From Roseiarcus sp963753135 (GTDB lineage: Bacteria; Pseudomonadota; Alphaproteobacteria; Rhizobiales; Beijerinckiaceae): a stretch of DNA of 64,000 bases. A program made the position numbers and the translations under genes. The notes under the pieces are model-generated. The model had not been told where the DNA came from, made no database searches, and saw only the letters and a list, made by a program, of their open reading frames with translations. The number at the start of each line of letters is the position of its first letter. The first letter of the stretch is position 1. Positions 19,495 to 29,130 of this stretch are shown one piece after another. The stretch is from assembly GCA_963753135.1 (NCBI GenBank), contig CAVWBA010000004.1:62001-126000 (forward strand). Reading direction: 5' to 3'.

Positions 19495-20692
19495 TCAGCC
19501 AGCGACTGCGCCGACCCTGAGCTTGACCTGACGGTAATGGGCGCGCGCGATGGGGATGCTGCAGCGCACGGGCAATCCGAGTTCGGCGACGCCGGCTTCG
19601 CCCGACCGCCTGATCCGCGCGATGCGATCGACCGAGACGATGTAGCTGCGGTGAACCCGCAAAAACGCCTTCGGATCGAGCCGCGCTTCAAGCGCGCTGA
19701 TCGAAAGATTGCAGAAATATTCCTTCTCGCCGTCGTGGACATAGGTGTAGTGGGCGTTGGCGCGAATGGCGTAGATGTCGCTCACGGCGATGTCTCGCGT
19801 GCGCCCATCCTTCTCCACTGGGATCCAAGCGGCGCGTCCGGCGGCGGGCGCGACCGGCTGCGGCTCGCCGGACAGCGACTGTTGGAACGGCGCCGGCTCC
19901 GGACCGTGCGCGCTTATCGAGGCGAGCGCTAAGGCCGGCTCAGCTTCCACCCGGGCGCCGGCGTCGACTTCGGGGGCGCCCGTGTCGGGCACGAGGGAGA
20001 GCAGAAAGGCGCCGGAGACGCCGAACGCGACGATCGTGGCGAGGAGCGCAAGCGTGTTGCGCGACAAGGCCGATTCGGCGCCGACAAAACGCGAGACGTC
20101 GTAACACAGCGGGTCAAGGCGCATCCCGGCCATCGCCGTATAGTGCATGCCGGAAATCGCGAGGCCGAGCGCGATCGCGCCTAGGAACAGATCGCGGACG
20201 GGTCGGCCGGCTGTCGATCGTCCACAAAGCAAAAGCGCTGGCCGCGATCGCGACCGCGATCGAAGCGACGACAAAGCCAGGCGCATAGGAGGTCGGCCCG
20301 GCCAAATGCACCGCCGACATGCCGACATAATGCATGAGGCTGACGCCGAGGCCCATCGCCAAGGCGCCCGTGCCGATCCGAAACGCCGGAGGCCCGGACA
20401 TATGCGCAGCGTAAATGCCAACTCCGACCACAATGACGCAAATGAGAAAGGAGATCAGGGTCGGCAGCACAAGATAATCGACCGCGCTCGGGAAGTTGGC
20501 GGCGAGCATCCCGACGAAGTGCATCGACCACACGCCGGTCGCGAGCGTTATCGCCGACCCGGCGATGGCGAGCCGCCGGCGGAAGCCCTGGGCCGAGTCG
20601 ATTCCACGCGCCAGCGACAGGCCGACGAAGCTGCCCTGGATGGCGATTGCGATGGAAAGAACCACGAGCCAAGGGTCGTGAGGAATGGTCAT
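19495..20692 (-). pseudogene. coxC: CoxC-like MHYT/LytTR membrane regulator (frameshifted)
   Basis: The N-terminal frame (from the ATG at 20692) gives membrane helices with MHFV and MHYV motifs. The second frame, ending at 19495, continues with GMHYTAMAG, more helices and then a C-terminal LytTR DNA-binding domain (DIYAIRANAHYTYVHDGEKE, FLRVHRSYIVSVDRI). MHYT-plus-LytTR is the architecture of CoxC and CoxH of Oligotropha, proposed gas sensors and regulators of cox genes. The frames join at about 20200-20202 (GGG on the plus strand). Dropping one G gives a continuous reading (DSRPTVRDLFLGA), so it is either a sequencing error or a recent mutation. Position directly before coxM supports the name. 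Confidence 0.82.
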
Positions 20693-21015
20693 TCCGCGCC
20701 TCCCTGACGCGTCTGCCCGCGGAAGAGGAAAGTACTCAGGCTTGACGGGAGCTGCAATGATTTAGCGTTGTATAACTTTCGAAGATATCGCCTCGCTTCT
20801 GGAAGTCTTGACGCGACGACTTGAGCGATGGGGCAAGGAATTTGGAGTCTCGACGTCCCATTTCAGGCGGCCGCCACAATCGGACAGCCTTGGCCCCGAT
20901 CAAGGACTCGGAACTCAAGCTGCTTGTCGCGGCTTTCACCAAACGCGTCGCGCTTGGCCCAGAGCAAATCGACGCCGTAAGCTGCCTCGATCTTGAGCGC
21001 GGCGGAGGACGCCCG
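20693..21015. other. Intergenic region between coxC and the mgtC remnant
   Basis: About 320 bases without a supportable gene. Open frames here lack recognisable domains. It may contain promoters for coxC (leftward) and the old mgtC gene (rightward), but I see no convincing -35/-10 pair. Confidence 0.4.
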
Positions 21016-21843
21016 ATGCTGAGTCAGATGCTGTTCGCAGAACCGATCGGGCAGAGCTGGATGCAGCTCAGCGAGCTTGCTCTCGCCTTCGTTCTTGTCC
21101 GCGCTGATCGGGCTTGAGCGCGAGATACGCCAGAAGAGCGCGGGCCTGAGGACCTATACGCTCGTCGGATTCTCGTCCGCTCTGATCATGCTTGTCTCCA
21201 AATATGGTTTCACGAACATCCTCGAGACAGGTCGAGTCGTCGTCGATCCTTCGCGCATCGCCGCTCAGATCGTATCGGGCATCGGGTTCATCGGCGGCGG
21301 CGTCATTTTTGTGCGGAAGGATATTGTTCGTGGACTGACGACGGCCTCGATAGTCTGGCTCACCGCCGCCGTCGGCATGGCCGCCGGCGCGGGCCTGCCC
21401 ATTCTCGCCGTGGCGGTGACGTTCGGCCATTTCGTCTGGTCTTCGTGTTCCCGGCCATCGAGCGGCATTTGCCGAAGTCGCGCTGGGCTCCAACGTCGCT
21501 GCACATCTCCTATGAAGAGCGCCGCGGCGCCTTGCGCGAAATCCTCGCCGCCTGCACCGGTCCAGGAGTTTTCGGTGAGCCGCGTGCAGAGTGGAGCGGG
21601 CGTCAACGCATGGGAACGATCAATCGGGCGGCCAAGGCTGGGAAGGATCGCGGAACCGGCTGGGAGGATCATCCCATGGAAACCGAGGAAGCGCCGTTGG
21701 GCGATCCGCCGAGACAGGGGATCGTCACGCTCATGATCGAGGTTCGTGGCGCGAAATCCGTGCCTAAGCTTGCGGCGCGGTTGAGCGAGATCGGGGGCGT
21801 CACGTCGGTTCGTATCGGCGACGGCGATCCGGGTTTGGATTGA
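21016..21843 (+). pseudogene. MgtC/SapB family protein, decayed by several frameshifts
   Basis: Pieces in successive frames reconstruct an MgtC-type membrane protein: QLSELALAFVL, then SALIGLEREIRQKSAGLRTYT through QIVSGIGFIGGGVIFV and RGLTTASIVWLTAAVGMAAG, then VFVFPAIERHLPKSRW, then a C-terminal ACT-like end (IVTLMIEVRGAKSVPKLAARLSEI). Frame changes are needed near 21097 (one extra base), 21430 and between 21560 and 21640. Three or more changes in one gene favour genuine decay, although error-prone sequence is not excluded. MgtC proteins act in growth at low magnesium and in ATP synthase control. Confidence 0.8.
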
Positions 21844-22039
21844 GGATTTTCGCCGCATTGAAAGGGGCGCTTGAAAGCCTGTCTCTCGCTTGTCGTTAAT
21901 CGCGGCGCGCGCCTTCATCATCATCTCTAACAATCAAGCAACGTTAATAACGGAAGGCCGCGTTCCTTCCGATTTCGAGCGCTCTTTGGCTCGCATCTTC
22001 ATCAAAATTTCGCATCGGGGATAAGACCGAAGTAAGGCC

Positions 22040-22649
22040 TTGGCGCGCAGCATTCGCCGTCAAAACAAGGTTGCGGCGACGATGCGGTCCGTGGGCAAAT
22101 TCTTCGCTGGAGTGCGCCGCCTAGGGCGAAGACTGGCGAGCGACGAGGCTGGTTCGCCAGCGGTCGAATTCGCTCTCGTCTCTCCCATTCTCATCGGCGT
22201 CGTGCTCGCCACTCTGCAGGCGGGGTCAATCTTTCTGGTCAAGGCGTTCTTCGAATCCTCGGCGGAGGAAGCGGCGAGGATCGTTCTCACCAATCAGACC
22301 GGCTCCCTGACCGCGGCCCAGTTCCAGACCGAGCTCTGCAATCAGCTGACCGCCCTCTTCACCTGCGGTGAGGTGGTTATCGAACTCGAGCCTCTGCCGG
22401 CCGGCACGACAAATCTCATGCACTCTGCTGCCGACATTCGACTCGCAAGGAAATGTCGTCGGCGCGCCGACGGTCGACGTCGGCTCCAACGCCGCCGTCC
22501 CGGGCACCGACATGCTGCTGGTGGTGATGTATCCCTGGCCGGTCCATGGCGGCCCGCTTGGCCTCAATTTCGCGAACATGGGCAACGGGAAAATGCTGAT
22601 GACCTCGACCCAGGTGTTCCGCATCGAGCCTACGGCTCCCCCAGGATGA
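22040..22649 (+). pseudogene. TadE-like pseudopilin (frameshifted)
   Basis: An N-terminal TadE domain (DEAGSPAVEFALVSPILIGVVLATLQAG) starts in one frame, from a TTG at 22040 or ATG at 22082. After about 22422 the protein continues in the next frame: LLPTFDSQGNVVG then YPWPVHGGPLGLNFAN and STQVFRIEP, which is the usual TadE C-terminus. One surplus base around 22420-22428 explains the break. TadE proteins are minor pseudopilins of Flp/Tad pili in the cell envelope. The stop overlaps the next tadE start (ATGA). Confidence 0.78.
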
Positions 22650-23293
22650 CCAGGACAATCCGCATGCCGCGCCTGTTTCATCGTCGCGCGCGCGCCTTCC
22701 TCGCCGACGCCAAAGGCCTGGCGGCCGTCGAGATGGCGCTAATCCTGCCTGTCGCCCTCATGTTGATGAGCCTGGTCGTCTATGGCGGCCAGGCCTATGG
22801 GGTGCAGCGCAGAGTGACGCTGGCCGCGACCACGGTCGCCAATATTTTCGCCCAAGCCAACAACAACAACAAATCCACCATCACCGCAGCCGAGCTCAAC
22901 CAGATTCTCGCCTATCCGAACCTAATCCTCTACCCCTACGACGCCAGCGCCGTTCAGGTTGTCGTGTCGCAATTGCTGGTCACCACCTCGAACGGGACCG
23001 CGACCGGAACGGTCTGCGGCAGCTGGGCCAACGCCAATGGCACTGCTCGCACGGCCGGCACGCAATTGTCGATCGATCCTTCCGTCGCCTCCGCCTTTTC
23101 CGGCTCGGGCGCCAATGACAATCCCGCTTGCGGCAGTATCCCCGCCAATACCGTCCCTACCAATTACGTCGTTCTCGGCGAGGTGCAGTATCCGTTCCAG
23201 CCGACCGGAATCTGGTTCTCAGTCGGCTCGATGACCCTGCACAACTCGATCATCATGATCCCGCGCGTCGCGAGTCCGATCACCGTGCAGTGA
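22646..23293 (+). CDS. TadE/TadG-family pseudopilin
   Basis: A 215-residue protein with short basic N-terminus, then the TadE-like helix DAKGLAAVEMALILPVALMLMSLVVYGGQAYG. A Ser/Thr/Asn-rich exported domain with two Cys (VCGSW, NPACGS) follows. It is intact and begins at an ATG overlapping the stop of the frameshifted tadE gene. It is likely secreted through the inner membrane and cleaved by a TadV-type peptidase. No Tad secretion ATPase or platform gene is in this window. Confidence 0.8.
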   Translation: MTRTIRMPRLFHRRARAFLADAKGLAAVEMALILPVALMLMSLVVYGGQAYGVQRRVTLAATTVANIFAQANNNNKSTITAAELNQILAYPNLILYPYDASAVQVVVSQLLVTTSNGTATGTVCGSWANANGTARTAGTQLSIDPSVASAFSGSGANDNPACGSIPANTVPTNYVVLGEVQYPFQPTGIWFSVGSMTLHNSIIMIPRVASPITVQ

Positions 23294-23430
23294 CCCCAAG
23301 GGCGGCGTTTCAGCAGAGGCGGCGCGTCCGCACTGAGGCGCCCTCCGATCGCCTCCTTCAATCTGGCCTGCAGCGATATCGGACGGTGCGCCTCGCCCAG
23401 TGGTAGCGTCGCGTGCGCGTCCGGGGAGTC

Positions 23431-23628
23431 CTAGCTGGGCTTACCGACCCCGTATCTCTCTAGCCATTTTGCTAACTCGGCGCCGATCCACTCCCGCGCT
23501 TCTGTTTCGGTTTTGAAATCGCCGATCTGCTGCGGCAACATAGCGGGGCGCGTCAAGCGCACACACCATCCGCTTCCATCCTTCATCTCGATGGCTTCGA
23601 ATGTCACGTCACGGTCGGGGTCGGCCAT
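23431..23628 (-). CDS. Conserved small hypothetical protein
   Basis: About 65 residues from MADPDRDVTFEAI to the end. The pattern GWCVRLTRP, then GDFKTETEAREWI and AKWLERYG is seen in many short Hyphomicrobiales proteins of unknown function. The start is uncertain: an in-frame ATG at 23628 fits homology best, and the frame stays open up to 23709. It stands alone on the minus strand. Confidence 0.55.
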   Translation of the reverse strand: MADPDRDVTFEAIEMKDGSGWCVRLTRPAMLPQQIGDFKTETEAREWIGAELAKWLERYGVGKPS

Positions 23629-23771
23629 AGCCACCATATGGGCGCGGCTGGCAAGTGGCGCTACCGGAAAATCTGGCCGCCCCATTCTCAGAGTGGCCAC
23701 TCGAAACAATCAATTGCTGAAAATCAGAATTAAAGGTATGATTGGTCTAAATTCGCAGAACGCGAGCGCTC

Positions 23772-24254
23772 ATGTCCGACGAAGTGAAGCCGGTCTCCAA
23801 AAGAGCGCGCAAGCGCGCCGCGGGCAAAAACCTCCGCGAGGGATTGATCAAGCGGCGCGAGGCCTATTTCGACCTGCTCGTGTCGGGCTACAGCATCGAG
23901 CAGATCGCAAGCCACATGAAGAAGAGTCCGTCCGCGGTCCGGCGCGCTGTCGGTCAGGCCTTGGCGACACGGCGGCTCGATGCGCCTGAGGACTACGCCC
24001 GCCTCCAGGTCGCGCGGCTGACCAAGGCGCTGCGCTGCGCCGATGTTTCGCTGGAGGAGGGAGACCTGAAGGCGATTGCGCCGTTCGTGAAAGTGGTGCG
24101 GGAGCTGAGCCTCTACCACGGCGTCCATGTCGGCCCGGCTCGGCTCGCTCGGCCGGCGGCGCCGCCGGACATCGCGCCAACAGCTCCGCCGCTTGCGCTC
24201 ACACATTCGTTTGGGGTGGCGGTTACAGAAGTGTTCGATGACGAAAAAAGTTGA
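23772..24254 (+). CDS. Hypothetical protein with helix-turn-helix-like segment
   Basis: A 160-residue basic protein starting MSDEVKPVSKRARKR. The central segment YSIEQIASHMKKSPSAVRRAVGQAL resembles a sigma-like or terminase-small-subunit HTH. A helical region follows (LRCADVSLEEGDLKAIAPFVKVVRELS), then a Pro/Ala-rich tail. It could be a small DNA-binding regulator or a relic of a phage-type gene. No phage genes lie nearby, and I do not recognise a named family. Confidence 0.6.
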   Translation: MSDEVKPVSKRARKRAAGKNLREGLIKRREAYFDLLVSGYSIEQIASHMKKSPSAVRRAVGQALATRRLDAPEDYARLQVARLTKALRCADVSLEEGDLKAIAPFVKVVRELSLYHGVHVGPARLARPAAPPDIAPTAPPLALTHSFGVAVTEVFDDEKS

Positions 24255-24395
24255 AAAGTTGCGCGAGAGCGCACTTAAGTCACTGAAATCATTGGTCAGC
24301 GTAAACTTGTGCACGCACGCCCGCCGCTCATCTCGAGCCGTCAAATCCAAGCATTTCTGCTTGGATTTGGACGAGAGAATTTGGTCGAGCGGACC

Positions 24396-25881
24396 CTATT
24401 GGGTCAGGTAGCCGGACTGCGACGCCGCGTTGAACAGCTTGACCAGATCCGCGCCGAGATTCGAGGAATCCAATCCCGCGTCATAGAACAGGCCGGGCGT
24501 GGCGCACGCTTGGAGGGCCGGGCCAATGTCGGACTGGATGGGTGCGATCCAGCTCTCATACCAGCTGTTGGCCGGCACCGCCAGATAATCGGTGTAGAGG
24601 ATCGCGATCTTGATCCCTCGATTCTTGATCGCTGTGCACCAGTTCGTGCTCGAGGAATTGCCGCCGGGCGCGCTGCCGAGATCGTTGATCGCCTGCTGCA
24701 GTGCGGCTGCCGCTCTTCTCGTCCTCGACGCCGTCGGTGACGATGAACAGCACTTCCTGTGGGGTATCCCCGGGCTGGTTGGTGCCGTTGCCTGGATTGG
24801 GGATGTAGCTCGTCTGGCTGAGCTTGCCGAGCGAATCGTCGTAGTTGGTGGCGACATCGCCGCCCGGGGCGCTCGTGCTCGACGAGCACGCCGAGTTGGC
24901 GCAATCGTTGTTGTTCGAATACATTTCCATCACGCCGAAATTTGCCGAGGCGCTGGTCCAGCCGGAGGTATAGTTGGAGGTCAGGGCCATGAGCTGGTTG
25001 AGGCCTATCTGCCACAGGCTGTCCATCGAATAGAGCGAAAAACGATACTTCGGCGGGGTCGCGAACAGCGTCGATTGCGAAGTCGTCGATGCGGTCTGGA
25101 GCAACGTCGAAACGCCGCCGTTCAGCTCGTCCAGACGGAGCGTGATGCTGTTCTTGCGCGCAAGCGCATAGTTGTCGATCTGCGTGCCATGCGTCGTTGC
25201 ACAATAATTGCTGCCTGCCGTCGCCGACGGCGGAGGAGCGTTAAGGGTCGGCGTCGTCCCGTCGGTGCAGGGGTTGCCTTCCGTGTCGGAGTTCGTGTTC
25301 GTGCTGGCCTGGTGACAGGCGAAGGCGCAGCCTCCGCTGATTTGCTTCGTCGTCAGGTTCTGCATCTGGGTGATGCCGGCCTGTGTCGAGGGCAGCGCCA
25401 TCGAGGGCGAATTGTCGAGCAGGACGTAGAAGTCGATATTGGGCGGCGCTTGGGCGCTCGCCTCCGAGACGCCCGAAACCGGCAATGTGGGTGTGTGGAG
25501 CACTTGAGCGAAGATGGTGTCGACCGAGCTCGAATAGCTGACCGAGACGTTACGCGTGAGCGTGGTGGCGCCGGCGGTGACACTGACCGTCACCTGCATC
25601 GCGTTGGCGGTCAGGCCCGGGATATTTTCGGTCAGGCCCTTGAACATGTTCTCGGCGGCGGTCTTGGCGACGTCCGTGCTTTGCTGCAGCATCGCCGGCG
25701 TCAGCGCGGCGAGCGCGGCGGCGTCGGCCGCGGCGTTCAGTTTCGTGTGAATTTGCGCGGCCCGGCCATAGTCGACCGCCGCCCCGCCGCCGAACACAAG
25801 GATCGGCGCGACGAGCGCGTACATCATGGAGACATTGCCACGCCGGTTACCTAACAGGCGATCCAAACCGAATGTCGACAC
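24396..25881 (-). pseudogene. TadG-like protein with VWA domain (frameshifted)
   Basis: The N-terminus has the TadG/TadE helix (RRGNVSMMYALVAPILVFGGGAAVDYGRA). An extracellular VWA-like domain with DFYVLLDNSPSM as its MIDAS-type motif follows, then a long Ser/Thr/Asn-rich insertion. After VTDGVEDEKSGS the reading moves to another frame (LQQAINDLGSAPGG, then IKIAILYTDYL, ending at 24396). One extra base at about 24702 accounts for this. The start shown is a GTG at 25881 where homology begins; an ATG at 25962 is possible. TadG proteins act with TadE pseudopilins in Flp pili and adhesion, matching the genes 1-2 kb away. Confidence 0.78.
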
Positions 25882-25962
25882 GGGGAGGCCCCCACTGTTG
25901 TCGAAGCGCGCGGGTCCACGTAAGACCGTGCGCCTCGAGTGAACACTGCGAGCATCAAACAA

Positions 25963-26444
25963 CCAGCAGGTTTATGTAATTTTAACGGGTCCCCAACGAT
26001 TTGCCGGAATGCTAAAGTTTTTCTGAGCGGTCCTGCGGCTTTTTCGGCCCTTCGGGGGTTCCAACCAGAGCTCGGGCGCGCGCTCCATGAGCGCCGCCGC
26101 CAATGGCCGATCCGCCTCTCACGCGCGGTTTCGACTCGTGAAAAGCCTTGAAACCCCAAGGATTTTCGGGCCCGAGAATGGGTGAAGCGTCCGCCGGGGA
26201 TCTCCTTGAGGGTCCGCCTAGGCCGCCGACGTCCGGGGGACCTTGGAGCAAGCAACGGCGCGTGTCACGGCCTCCGCCATTCGGGAAGTAACGTTGACGG
26301 CCGGCGGGGTCCAGGCGAGCGCGATTGCGCCGAGGCGGCCTCCCGTGCAGAGCCTGGGGCGCGCCGCTCGAGGAGCGAATTGCGGCCTAAACGAAACCGC
26401 CCTATGCGTTGGACGAGACTGTGTAGGAGAAGACCCGCCCACTC
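25963..26444. other. Intergenic region between tadG and the malyl-CoA lyase gene
   Basis: Divergent promoter space of nearly 500 bases. It holds a small hairpin (CCTTG...CAAGG near 26146-26161) and an AT-rich patch near 25970-26020. No gene, tRNA or mobile element is evident. Confidence 0.4.
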
Positions 26445-27488
26445 ATGAAAGCCCCCCGACGGTATTTCGATCCGCTGGCGATCGGGGCCCCGCCCCCGTT
26501 GCTTGAGCTTCCCTCGCGGCTCGAGCGCATGATTCATTTCATACCGCCGCACAATGAAAAGGTCCGCGCGAAGGCGGCCGAGCTCGTGGGCCAGGTCGAC
26601 GTTGTCCTCGGCAATCTCGAGGACGCGATTCCAATCGACGCCAAAGAGGCGGCTCGGGACGGCTTGATTGCGATGGGGAAGGCGATCGACTTCGGCTCGA
26701 CCGGACTTTGGGCCCGCGTCAATGCGCTCAATTCGCCCTGGTTCATTGACGACATGACGCGGCTCGTCGGCGAGATTGGCGACAAGCTCGACGTGGTGAT
26801 GGTCCCCAAGGTCGAAGGCGACTGGGACATTCATTTCCTCGACCAGTACCTTGCGCTGCTCGAGGCGCGCAACGGTCTCAAGCGCCCCATTCTCGTGCAC
26901 GCGATCTTGGAGACGGCCCAGGGCGTCAACAATGTCGAGTCGATCGCCGCCGCTTCGCCCCGCATGCAGGGCATGAGCCTCGGCCCGGCGGACCTCGCGG
27001 CCTCGCGCGCAATGAAGACAACACGGGTCGGCGGCGGCCATCCGGACTATCGCGTGCTTGCCGACGCGACCGAAGGCGCCGCCGGCCGCTTGAGCTTTCA
27101 ACAAGACCCTTGGCACTACACAATCGCGCGCATGGTGGACGCCTGCGCGGCGAACGGGATCAAGCCGTTCTACGGACCGTTCGGCGATTTTTCCGATGCC
27201 GCCGCCTGCGAGGCGCAATTCCGCAACGCCTTTCTCTTGGGCTGCGCAGGCGCCTGGACCCTGCATCCGAGCCAGATCGCGATCGCAAAAAAGGTGTTCT
27301 CGCCCGATCCGGCCGAAGTCGCTTTCGCGCGGAAGATCTTGGCGGCCATGCCTGACGGATCGGGCGCCGTCATGATCGACGGCAAGATGCAGGACGATGC
27401 GACCTGGAAGCAGGCGCGGGTCATCGTCGATCTCGCTCAGGCTGTGGCGGCGAAGGACGCCGATTATGCGGCGCTCTATCAGTTTTGA
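26445..27488 (+). CDS. mcl: HpcH/HpaI family CoA-ester lyase, probable L-malyl-CoA/beta-methylmalyl-CoA lyase
   Basis: A 347-residue CitE-like TIM-barrel lyase. Visible features are LGNLEDAIPIDAK (metal/acid residues Glu-Asp), LWARVNALNSPWF with substrate Arg, VVMVPKVEGDWD, HAILETAQGVNNVE and TLHPSQIAIAKKVFSP. This matches malyl-CoA lyases that split malyl-CoA or beta-methylmalyl-CoA into glyoxylate and acetyl- or propionyl-CoA, used in the serine cycle and ethylmalonyl-CoA pathway. No other pathway gene is adjacent. A citramalyl-CoA or related activity cannot be excluded. Confidence 0.82.
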   Translation: MKAPRRYFDPLAIGAPPPLLELPSRLERMIHFIPPHNEKVRAKAAELVGQVDVVLGNLEDAIPIDAKEAARDGLIAMGKAIDFGSTGLWARVNALNSPWFIDDMTRLVGEIGDKLDVVMVPKVEGDWDIHFLDQYLALLEARNGLKRPILVHAILETAQGVNNVESIAAASPRMQGMSLGPADLAASRAMKTTRVGGGHPDYRVLADATEGAAGRLSFQQDPWHYTIARMVDACAANGIKPFYGPFGDFSDAAACEAQFRNAFLLGCAGAWTLHPSQIAIAKKVFSPDPAEVAFARKILAAMPDGSGAVMIDGKMQDDATWKQARVIVDLAQAVAAKDADYAALYQF

Positions 27489-27660
27489 CAACTCCGCCCG
27501 CGCCTTACGGCCATACGGCCCAAATATTGCTTCCCGTGGAGAAGCCACAGTTTCAGATCGCCGATCTGTGGGCAAGTCAGGAGATTGGGTCGACGCCCGG
27601 TTCCTGTTTTGGCGCAATGCGCTATAACGGAACGACCGTGGGGAAGGGAGATCGGAGGCT

Positions 27661-27993
27661 ATGGAAAGTCGCAACGCGAAATTCGGGATTGGACAGATCG
27701 TCAAACACCGGTTCTACCCATTCCGTGGGGTGATCTTCGATGTCGATCCGGTTTTCGCCAATACCGAGGAATGGTGGCGTTCGATACCCGCTGAGGTGCG
27801 TCCCGCCAAGGAACAGCCCTTCTATCACCTCTACGCCGAGAACGAGGACAGCCAGTACGTCGCCTATGTCTCTGAGCAGAATCTGGTGTCGGACGAATCC
27901 GGAGAGCCGATCCGGCATCCGCAGGTGAGCGAGACCTTCGAACGGACGGAGGACGGCAAGTATTACGCCCGCGGCCGGTCGCGCCTGAGCTGA
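27661..27993 (+). CDS. hspQ: Heat shock protein HspQ (hemimethylated-DNA-binding/YccV family)
   Basis: A 110-residue protein with the full HspQ pattern: KFGIGQIVKHRFYPFRGVIFDVDP, then QPFYHLYAENE and YVAYVSEQNLV. In enterobacteria HspQ is an adaptor and specificity enhancer for the Lon protease; the YccV fold also binds hemimethylated oriC. An ATG with a strong GGAGG-type site (upstream GATCGGAGGCT) supports the start. Monocistronic, convergent with the next gene. Confidence 0.92.
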   Translation: MESRNAKFGIGQIVKHRFYPFRGVIFDVDPVFANTEEWWRSIPAEVRPAKEQPFYHLYAENEDSQYVAYVSEQNLVSDESGEPIRHPQVSETFERTEDGKYYARGRSRLS

Positions 27994-28064
27994 CGCCGCC
28001 GCATCCTCGACGCAGGCTTTCGAGCAAGACTCAAGCGCGCGGTTGCGCTCGCCTATCCTCCGCG

Positions 28065-28092
28065 CAGGCCTCCCACGGTCGCGAGAGGCCTG
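28065..28092. terminator. Hairpin between hspQ and the convergent IalB-like gene
   Basis: Perfect 8-base arms CAGGCCTC and GAGGCCTG enclose a 12-base loop in the 110-base convergent gap. No T tract follows, so a terminator role is inferred from position. Confidence 0.4.
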
Positions 28093-28103
28093 AACGGCCA
28101 GGG

Positions 28104-28853
28104 TTACTTCGCCGGAGCGGCCGGAGCAGGAGCCGGCGCTGCCGGCGCCGCCGGAGCCGCAACCCCCTGCTGCTGCTCAAGCATCTTGCGCTGCTCTTCC
28201 GCCTTCTTTTGCAGCTGCTGCTGCAACGCCTGGCGCTGCTGTTCCAGAACCTTGGGGTCCGTCGGCTTGCCGTCGAACGCCGGACCCAAATCCTTGAGGG
28301 GAATGTTGAATGTCAGTTCGCGCCCCGAGACGTCGCCGCCCGGCACGCGCATAATAACGGCCATGTTCTGCCCTTTTTTCAAAGCCTCGAGCGTCCTCGC
28401 ACCGATGTCGATCTCCGCCGAGCAGGCGTTCTGGAAGCACATATCGTACTTGCCCTCAATCGGCTCGTTCTTGTCGATGACCACCCGGAACCCGGGCTTC
28501 AACAGCATGCCGATCGGCAGGATCAGAAAGCGCAGCTTGCGCCGCTCTTCGCCGGCCACGTCGAAGAGGTTAATGCTGATCATGGGCGGCTGATCGGCCG
28601 AGGTGGAGAAGTCGCGCATCGTGGCGCAAGCCTCTTTGCCGTTGGTAGGCTGCTTGGCGCAGAATTTGGCCCATTGCGGCTCGGGCGACACCAGGTCGAC
28701 CTTCGAGGGCGGCGGCGGCTGCGGCTGGCCCTGCTGCGGCGCCTGACCTGGCGCTGCGGGAGCCGGCTGCGCCTGCTGCGCAGAGGCGCCGCCAGCAAGC
28801 GCGACGCTCATTGCGAGGGCTGCTGCGCCCAAGCGCATCACTTGAAATCTCAT
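28104..28853 (-). CDS. Invasion-associated locus B (IalB) family periplasmic protein
   Basis: A 249-residue exported protein. The signal peptide is MRFQVMRLGAAALAMSVALAGGASA, then a Gln/Pro/Ala-rich linker, then an IalB domain with paired Cys (AKFCAKQPTNGKEACATM, MCFQNACSAEIDI) and RFLILPIGMLLKPGFRV. A Gln/Glu/Lys coiled-coil and an Ala-Pro tail end the protein. The ATG at 28853 has an AAAGGACG site and begins the signal peptide, so upstream codons are excluded. IalB homologues are widespread in free-living alphaproteobacteria, where their role is unknown; the name does not imply virulence here. Confidence 0.88.
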   Translation of the reverse strand: MRFQVMRLGAAALAMSVALAGGASAQQAQPAPAAPGQAPQQGQPQPPPPSKVDLVSPEPQWAKFCAKQPTNGKEACATMRDFSTSADQPPMISINLFDVAGEERRKLRFLILPIGMLLKPGFRVVIDKNEPIEGKYDMCFQNACSAEIDIGARTLEALKKGQNMAVIMRVPGGDVSGRELTFNIPLKDLGPAFDGKPTDPKVLEQQRQALQQQLQKKAEEQRKMLEQQQGVAAPAAPAAPAPAPAAPAK

Positions 28854-29130
28854 CAATCGTCCTTTCGAACTGTTAAGCGGAATCGTGTTGCGCTTGCCCT
28901 GCGCCAAAACAACGCCAATGGGCGCCCATGAATTGGCGTCGGCGAGCCTCCGAGCGACCTCATGACGCAAGGCTGTGAGCGCGCTTGCGGGTTGCGCCCT
29001 CTTTTCACATTCGAGGCGACATTCCAATAGCAATTTCGCCTTTCAACTACGCGCTCGCCGCAAAAATGGCGGCCAATCGGGCCCCGCTGCGCCAAAGACG
29101 CGACCTCCGTTGGGAATCCGCCGACTGCCG

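Noticed and set aside
22040..23293. One fused 417-residue TadE protein
   Set aside because: The stretch after about residue 130 is out of frame for the first TadE; the second TadE has its own overlapping ATG at 22646. Two genes, the first frameshifted, explain the sequence better.
26146..26161. Possible tRNA or attachment-site fragment near the CCTTG/CAAGG hairpin
   Set aside because: No cloverleaf, no TPsiC-like arm and no duplicated flanks were found.
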